A stretch of DNA of 33,375 nt, taken from the IMG/VR virus record IMGVR_UViG_3300048625_000195, positions 1 through 33,375 of that record; one strand, 5' to 3'. Below are positions 29,772 to 33,375 of the stretch, piece by piece. The notes under the pieces were generated by a model. It was not told the DNA's origin. It was given only the letters and a program-made list of their open reading frames with translations, and made no database searches. The DNA comes from a virus. A program made the position numbers and the translations under genes. The number at the start of each line of letters is the position of its first letter. The first letter of the stretch is position 1.

Positions 29772-30263
29772 TTATCGGTTTGTACTTTGGTATGTGCCAT
29801 AACGAGGATCGAATGACTCTTCTTTTTCTTGATGTGGCTTTGCAGTAAGTTCTCTAGTTGGATCTGGCTTATATCCTGGTAGAGAGAATGTTGAATTGAA
29901 ATGATCTCTAGCAAATTGATCTAGAGCTAATACTTCTTCTCTTGTGAAATCGTTGTAGTATTTAATTACGTAGAACTTTCCTGGTAAACCATCTTGCTCG
30001 ATTAGTGCGTAATGGTATTGTCTGCGGATAGTATCGAAATGACCTCTGCTAATACTCCTAGCAGTAACACCCTTGAGTCCTTTAATCTTTAATTCAACCT
30101 TAGGTGTATTGCCGTAACATCTGTTCCAGTCAAGAATAGGATGACGGAAACTAAATCTTATCTCTGCCATGTATGTGAAGATCTTGGATACTCCGAACAA
30201 TACAACTGCCTGAGCTAAATCTAATTTATTAGTGCGATCAACTACTTCTTCTTTCTGTGTCAT
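29772..30263 (-). CDS. Hypothetical protein
   Basis: The 163-aa protein has no recognised motif. Residues 12-35 are hydrophobic (L-A-Q-A-V-V-L-F-G-V-S-K-I-F). The middle is alpha/beta with aromatic clusters (Y-H-Y-A-L-I, then F-Y-V-I-K-Y-Y-N-D-F), and the C-terminus is charged. AAAGGA precedes ATG 30263. The stop codon lies inside a CCGATAA motif (29771-29778), so promoter and gene end overlap. It lies between the Spd-like gene and the possible sigma-like gene. Confidence 0.65.
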   Translation of the reverse strand: MTQKEEVVDRTNKLDLAQAVVLFGVSKIFTYMAEIRFSFRHPILDWNRCYGNTPKVELKIKGLKGVTARSISRGHFDTIRRQYHYALIEQDGLPGKFYVIKYYNDFTREEVLALDQFARDHFNSTFSLPGYKPDPTRELTAKPHQEKEESFDPRYGTYQSTNR

Positions 30264-30325
30264 TTTCTTAGTCCTTTACTTTGGTCAGGATAGGGGAGGA
30301 CTTATTGACGTTGCCTCCAAATTAC

Positions 30326-31195
30326 TTACTGCTTACGTGCTGCTGAGAAATGTTTCTGTACTGTTAGCTTGTCAGTACCAATCCATTCAGCTACCTGCTC
30401 TGGATTGTCGTAACCCATTCCAAAAGCTTCAAAAGCCTTGCCTCTTACTGATGTAGCTGTAAATGTAGGAGTAGCCTGGAATCCAAACTTAAATTCTTCC
30501 TTCGCCTCAACTACAGGAGTCGCTAGTGGCTCTGAGATTGTCTCTGACTGCATAGCTGGTGCTAGCTGAGGAAGTGGCTTAGGCTTCTCAATTTTATTCT
30601 TAGGAGCCTTCTCAGGCTGTCCTAGAGTTGCATCAGCCTTAATAACAGCCTGCTCAATTTCTCCGTAAACCGGAAGTTCATGCTGTGCTCTTGCTAGGTT
30701 AGTCTTTACTGACTTGCTCCACATCTTAAAGCTCTTGATAGGAAACCTTACCGCTGTCATCTTGCCTAGAACTGGATTACGGTTAACCATTCTATTCTGT
30801 TCTCTACGAGCCTTCTTGCTCTGGCGCTTTAGGTAAAAGTGGAACAGGATACCTGCTGCTAGTGGGAACAAAGCCATTACGTAAGGTAGAGGATAAGTCA
30901 TACCTTCCATGCTTGCATGTAGCCAGTTAAGGTACATGCTAGTTCCTACAACAAGATAGGTAATCATTTCTAGTCCTGTAGCTGATTCATCAGAAAGAGC
31001 TACTTCTACTGCTTCATGTCCTAGCCATAGAGCTAGAGCATCAAATACAATTCCTCCTGCTAGTGCGATTGCTAGGTGTGCTCCTGCAAGTAGCAGCAGT
31101 GCTGAAATTCCCCAGAAGCTTACTGCGATTGCACAGATTAGAATGAAGAAGAAAGCTGCATTCTTCATTGTTAGACCTTTAAAGGGATTCTTCAT
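30326..31195 (-). CDS. DUF2637/Spd-like membrane protein
   Basis: The 289-aa protein has four hydrophobic segments in its first 125 residues (about 12-30, 33-55, 76-92 and 100-122). The F-D-A-L-A-L-W-L and W-L-H-A-S-M-E-G-M-T-Y-P-L-P-Y-V-M-A-L-F-P positions match the DUF2637 pattern of Streptomyces plasmid and ICE proteins. A basic loop (R-R-E-Q-N-R) and a Pro/Lys-rich linker follow. A C-terminal helix-turn-helix-like segment (N-P-E-Q-V-A-E-W-I-G-T-D-K-L-T-V) ends the protein. Spd proteins help spread conjugating plasmids with TraB. The presence of both types here is suggestive. AAAGGA precedes ATG 31195. Family assignment is moderate. Confidence 0.6.
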   Translation of the reverse strand: MKNPFKGLTMKNAAFFFILICAIAVSFWGISALLLLAGAHLAIALAGGIVFDALALWLGHEAVEVALSDESATGLEMITYLVVGTSMYLNWLHASMEGMTYPLPYVMALFPLAAGILFHFYLKRQSKKARREQNRMVNRNPVLGKMTAVRFPIKSFKMWSKSVKTNLARAQHELPVYGEIEQAVIKADATLGQPEKAPKNKIEKPKPLPQLAPAMQSETISEPLATPVVEAKEEFKFGFQATPTFTATSVRGKAFEAFGMGYDNPEQVAEWIGTDKLTVQKHFSAARKQ

Positions 31196-31216
31196 CTTCT
31201 TGTCCTTTCAGATGAA

Positions 31217-31441
31217 TTACGCTGTACGAGAAGCTAGGTAAGCCTCAAGATCAGCCTTGATATTATCTACTTGTCCTGCAAGCTTATCCAACTTGCTTTT
31301 TACTACATCCAAGCGCATTTGCTGATTAGCATGGCGAATTTTAATTTCTTCCATTCGCTTATTGAATGCTGCTGTCTCAGCTTCACGCTCTGCCTGTGAC
31401 TGCTCTACCCAATCTAGTGTTTCTGTTACCCAAGCTTCCAT
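31217..31441 (-). CDS. Small coiled-coil protein
   Basis: The 74-aa protein is almost wholly helical, with heptads of Ala/Glu/Lys/Leu (E-E-I-K-I-R-H-A-N-Q-Q-M-R-L-D-V-V). ATG 31441 is preferred because AGAAGGA lies about 8 nt upstream; the frame is open further up to 31516 but would overlap the preceding gene. It sits 21 bp before the Spd-like membrane gene and may be co-translated with it. The function is unknown. Confidence 0.6.
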   Translation of the reverse strand: MEAWVTETLDWVEQSQAEREAETAAFNKRMEEIKIRHANQQMRLDVVKSKLDKLAGQVDNIKADLEAYLASRTA

Positions 31442-31469
31442 TTTCTTTCCTTCTTTCATTTCAGTAGAA

Positions 31470-31730
31470 TTACTTGCTATTAGGCTTGAAGCTCTTGAAG
31501 TTAACCTTACGGTCAAGGTATTCCTTGATCTTCAACTTCACATCTGCAATGTCATCCATTACAGTAAAGCTTTCTCCTGTTGAGAGTAGGTGGTAAGTAC
31601 GTCCACCATCAGCTTCAGTAATAACGAAGAATCCAGTTGAGTAATCCCCGAAGACGTTGTAGAACTCTTCTTCAGTTAGAATGTACTTCTTCTTGATTCC
31701 CTGTAGTGCAGCTAGGTTATGGTATGGCAT
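31470..31730 (-). CDS. Hypothetical protein, beta-rich
   Basis: The 86-aa protein starts at ATG 31730 after GAGGAG. The N-terminal K-K-K-Y-I-L-T-E-E-E-F is followed by strands G-F-F-V-I-T-E and T-Y-H-L-L-S-T, then a basic C-terminal helix. A CCGATAAA motif lies about 45 bp upstream, making it the probable first gene of the operon that includes the Spd-like gene. No family is recognised. Confidence 0.65.
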   Translation of the reverse strand: MPYHNLAALQGIKKKYILTEEEFYNVFGDYSTGFFVITEADGGRTYHLLSTGESFTVMDDIADVKLKIKEYLDRKVNFKSFKPNSK

Positions 31731-31772
31731 TTGTTGCTCCTCTTCTTGAGTTTCTTTTCCTTTACATAAGTA

Positions 31773-31780
31773 TTTATCGG
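31773..31780 (-). promoter_or_regulatory. CCGATAAA motif before the 31730 gene
   Basis: The minus strand reads AACCGATAAATACT. It is similar to AACCGATATTCT before the 32757 gene (plus 32826-32832), and both lead into a TGTAARGGAAAA leader. Just upstream is the inverted repeat ACACT-AGTGT. This may be a shared promoter element or operator half-site. Confidence 0.5.
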
Positions 31781-31860
31781 TTGCTAGACACTAGAGTGTC
31801 GCTAAAACAGCCCTTTTTGATCAACTATTTTATAACGTTTTGATAACAGACATAGAAATA

Positions 31861-31892
31861 GGGCTTGACCAGCATAACTGCTGGTCAAGCCC
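31861..31892. terminator. Strong hairpin terminator, possibly bidirectional
   Basis: GGGCTTGACCAGC (31861-31873) pairs with GCTGGTCAAGCCC (31880-31892), a perfect 13-bp stem. On the minus strand it is followed by TATTTCTAT, and on the plus strand by a short A-run, GA and then TTTTTC. It closes the 32757-31912 operon. Confidence 0.8.
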
Positions 31893-31911
31893 TAAAAGAT
31901 TTTTCTTTAAT

Positions 31912-32091
31912 TTAGTTATCCTGGAACCTCAATTCAATTCTGAGTACGTGATCGATGCCTATAATGCTTGCTAATCTGCATTTATCTGATGTAGTCAACT
32001 GGCTCCATGTCTCCTGACACTCTTTCAAGTATTGTCCTGGTGCTAGTTCTTCTACCTCAAAATCAGTCTTGCTTAATGTTGCTGAAGTCAT
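31912..32091 (-). CDS. Small hypothetical protein
   Basis: The 59-aa protein starts at ATG 32091 with AAAGGA 8 nt upstream; an ATG at 32109 has no ribosome site and overlaps the upstream gene end. The sequence has a helix (Q-Y-L-K-E-C-Q-E-T-W-S-Q-L) and a small C-terminal unit (R-L-A-S-I-I-G-I-D-H-V-L). It is the second gene of a two-gene operon ending at the 31861 hairpin. The function is unknown. Confidence 0.6.
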   Translation of the reverse strand: MTSATLSKTDFEVEELAPGQYLKECQETWSQLTTSDKCRLASIIGIDHVLRIELRFQDN

Positions 32092-32115
32092 TTCTCTTGT
32101 CCTTTCCATGACTGA

Positions 32116-32757
32116 TCAGTCCTTAAAGAATGGACGCTTTGAACATCCATTCCTGTCTTTGTGTAGTAGTTGAAGTTTTTCCATAAGTGCGTGGAATTCT
32201 TCCCATGAGTAATTCTTCTTTTCACCAACAAGGTCTCTTCCATTGTCCCACACCTGGATTGATTTGATAGGCTTTTCCAGATTAATATCATGTGGGTGGT
32301 GAATTAGACGAATCGCCCAGCTCTTATGCTTCGTATCTTCTGCCTTACCTCTTGTGATAAATGCTTTCTTGGTAGAATCAGCAGAAGCTTCAATGAAGAC
32401 ATATACTTTCCAACAATCTGTGCAGACTTGCTCTAGGTCTCCGTCGATGTGCCTAATCCCTTCTGCTAGTGCATTTGGTCTGTCACCGATCCAACGTGCT
32501 GCAATTGAGACTGTCTGATCACGCTTACCAGTACGTTCAAAGTTAGAACTGTTCTTACGTGTGTGCTTGTAAAATGGCTTAGGCTTTTCTGTAGGACTAT
32601 CACGGAAGACAATCTTAGGCTGCATTGCTTCCTTGATCTTAGCAAGTTCCTCAATACGCTCATTGATTTCCTTGTTAGTCATTTCATCGATAGGCTCACC
32701 TAGATAAATCTTTGCCATAAGCTGAGCTGTTTCTAGATCAATTTCACTCTCGTTCAT
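32116..32757 (-). CDS. Hypothetical protein with Cys/His motif
   Basis: The 213-aa protein has an N-terminal helical region (about residues 1-45), a basic linker and a C-terminal half. The latter has V-C-T-D-C-W-K near residue 113 and a His-rich stretch (H-K-S-W-A-I-R-L-I-H-H-P-H-D) near 145. The Cys pair and histidines could bind zinc, but spacing does not match a family I know. GAGG precedes ATG 32757, with a CCGATA-type motif about 75 bp upstream. It is the first gene transcribed after the terminator of the 510-aa gene. Confidence 0.65.
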   Translation of the reverse strand: MNESEIDLETAQLMAKIYLGEPIDEMTNKEINERIEELAKIKEAMQPKIVFRDSPTEKPKPFYKHTRKNSSNFERTGKRDQTVSIAARWIGDRPNALAEGIRHIDGDLEQVCTDCWKVYVFIEASADSTKKAFITRGKAEDTKHKSWAIRLIHHPHDINLEKPIKSIQVWDNGRDLVGEKKNYSWEEFHALMEKLQLLHKDRNGCSKRPFFKD

Positions 32758-32881
32758 AGTTAGTACCTCATTCTATTTGGTCGGGAAGAAGGTGGCTTAA
32801 TCCTTCTTTTTTCCTTACAAATAGAATATCGGTTCTCGGATGAGCTAAATGCACTAATTACAGAAAGTATTTTAGAAAGAA

Positions 32882-32917
32882 TATAGGACTCTAGATACGG
32901 CTACCCAGAGTCCTATA
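32882..32917 (-). terminator. Terminator of the 510-aa gene
   Basis: TATAGGACTCT (32882-32892) pairs with AGAGTCCTATA (32907-32917), an 11-bp stem. It is followed on the minus strand by TTCTTTCT. It lies 27 bp after the stop at 32945. Confidence 0.75.
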
Positions 32918-32944
32918 CCAAACTATTAAGTTAGAGCCTTAGAA

Positions 32945-33375
32945 TCAATCTGACAGGGCTAGAGATGCCTTCTTGCGGGGCTGGAAACCTACTCCTGTAG
33001 CAAGGTAAGCGTTGATTCTTTCTGTGCGTTCAGTCTCGAATCTTTCTGCTTCTGCCTTCCAGTCAATTTCGTCTAGGTGACGTTCTGCAATACGATCATC
33101 TGCTGCTGTACGAGTCATAGGAACAAAGATCTCTAGCAGGGAAGCTACAGCATTTTCTACATCCTGATCATCATATGCAGGAGCACTCACAGAGTTAGCG
33201 GCACTAACAACAGTAACCCTAGATAGGACGTTCTCTAGGGCTGTCTTAAATGCTGAGTCCTGGAATGAATTGAGGATAGCTTCTTTAGCTGATTGGATCT
33301 GAGATACTGAAAGAGTTCCTGAGTAAGGAAGCAAACCAGCTCTTGAAGAAATACCACCCTGAACACCTTTAGCAT
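32945..33375 (-). CDS. Unrecognised 510-aa protein, C-terminal part (continues from base 1 side)
   Basis: This is the 3' end of the gene that starts at 1322. The frame enters at 33375 and stops at 32945. Its last 70 residues include the acidic segment P-A-Y-D-D-Q-D-V-E-N-A-V and a charged helix (D-W-K-A-E-A-E-R-F-E-T-E-R-T-E-R). It ends in a basic patch. Compared with the left copy, the overlap encodes one change (Ile to Val in the dispersed-element peptide) and three silent changes. A separate short gene starting within the overlap is possible but less likely than the wrapped gene. Confidence 0.75.
   Translation of the reverse strand, partial: AKGVQGGISSRAGLLPYSGTLSVSQIQSAKEAILNSFQDSAFKTALENVLSRVTVVSAANSVSAPAYDDQDVENAVASLLEIFVPMTRTAADDRIAERHLDEIDWKAEAERFETERTERINAYLATGVGFQPRKKASLALSD
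33156..33375. repeat. Terminal overlap, right copy
   Basis: Partner of 1-220 (216 of 220 bases identical). It contains the second reading of dispersed-element copy 1 (33193-33222), here with CTAGGGTTACT in place of CTAGGATTACT. Confidence 0.9.

Overview
The window is essentially one complete 33.2 kb genome of a tailed (siphovirus-type) phage that also carries plasmid-style genes. Bases 1-220 and 33156-33375 are the same sequence with four differences, and one gene reads in frame across the join. The natural object is therefore a circle, or a circularly permuted molecule, of about 33,155 bp. The host is probably an actinobacterium. This is inferred from a four-TM FtsK/TraB-like translocase, a DUF2637/Spd-like membrane protein, and actinophage-style head and tail genes. 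The DNA is AT-rich for that phylum, so a low-GC lineage is possible but not shown.

Layout, in transcription order on the minus strand (right to left). 32757-27132 holds small accessory genes: a possible sigma-like zinc-ribbon protein, the Spd-like membrane protein and a chain of overlapping small ORFs. 26996-17881 holds the packaging and head module: putative small terminase, large terminase, portal, MuF-like protein, scaffold, capsid and head-tail connectors. 17863-7395 holds the tail module: major tail protein, frameshifted tail chaperones, tape measure with an M15-like peptidase domain, minor tail proteins and a small peptidoglycan-binding protein. 7283-6458 encodes two holin-like membrane proteins. 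5403-4792 is a collagen-like fibre protein, 4186-2252 the translocase, and 1322 through the join to 32945 an unrecognised 510-aa protein. Only three genes lie on the plus strand: a zinc-finger/winged-helix regulator (4329-4757) and a two-gene module behind a near-consensus promoter (a GC-rich 88-aa protein and a lipoprotein, 5544-6391). That module looks like a lysogenic-conversion cassette.

I see no integrase, DNA polymerase, primase, helicase or ParA. Together with the circular form, this fits a phage-plasmid that relies on host replication. The 930-bp gene-free stretch 1323-2251 is the likely maintenance or transfer locus. It has 17 copies of the hexamer TATGAA (either strand), many spaced 21-22 bp apart. 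The same hexamer, with the same 21-bp phasing, is built into the 3' part of the translocase gene next to it. By analogy with Streptomyces TraB and its clt repeats, this is a candidate translocase recognition system carried by a virus.

A second unexplained system is a 30-bp element with a 15-bp interrupted dyad. It occurs ten times around the circle, five in each orientation. Most copies sit exactly at gene boundaries and two lie in frame inside the 510-aa gene. Further oddities are a 48-nt tRNA-like fold without an anticodon arm, and a CCGATAA motif in front of several transcripts.
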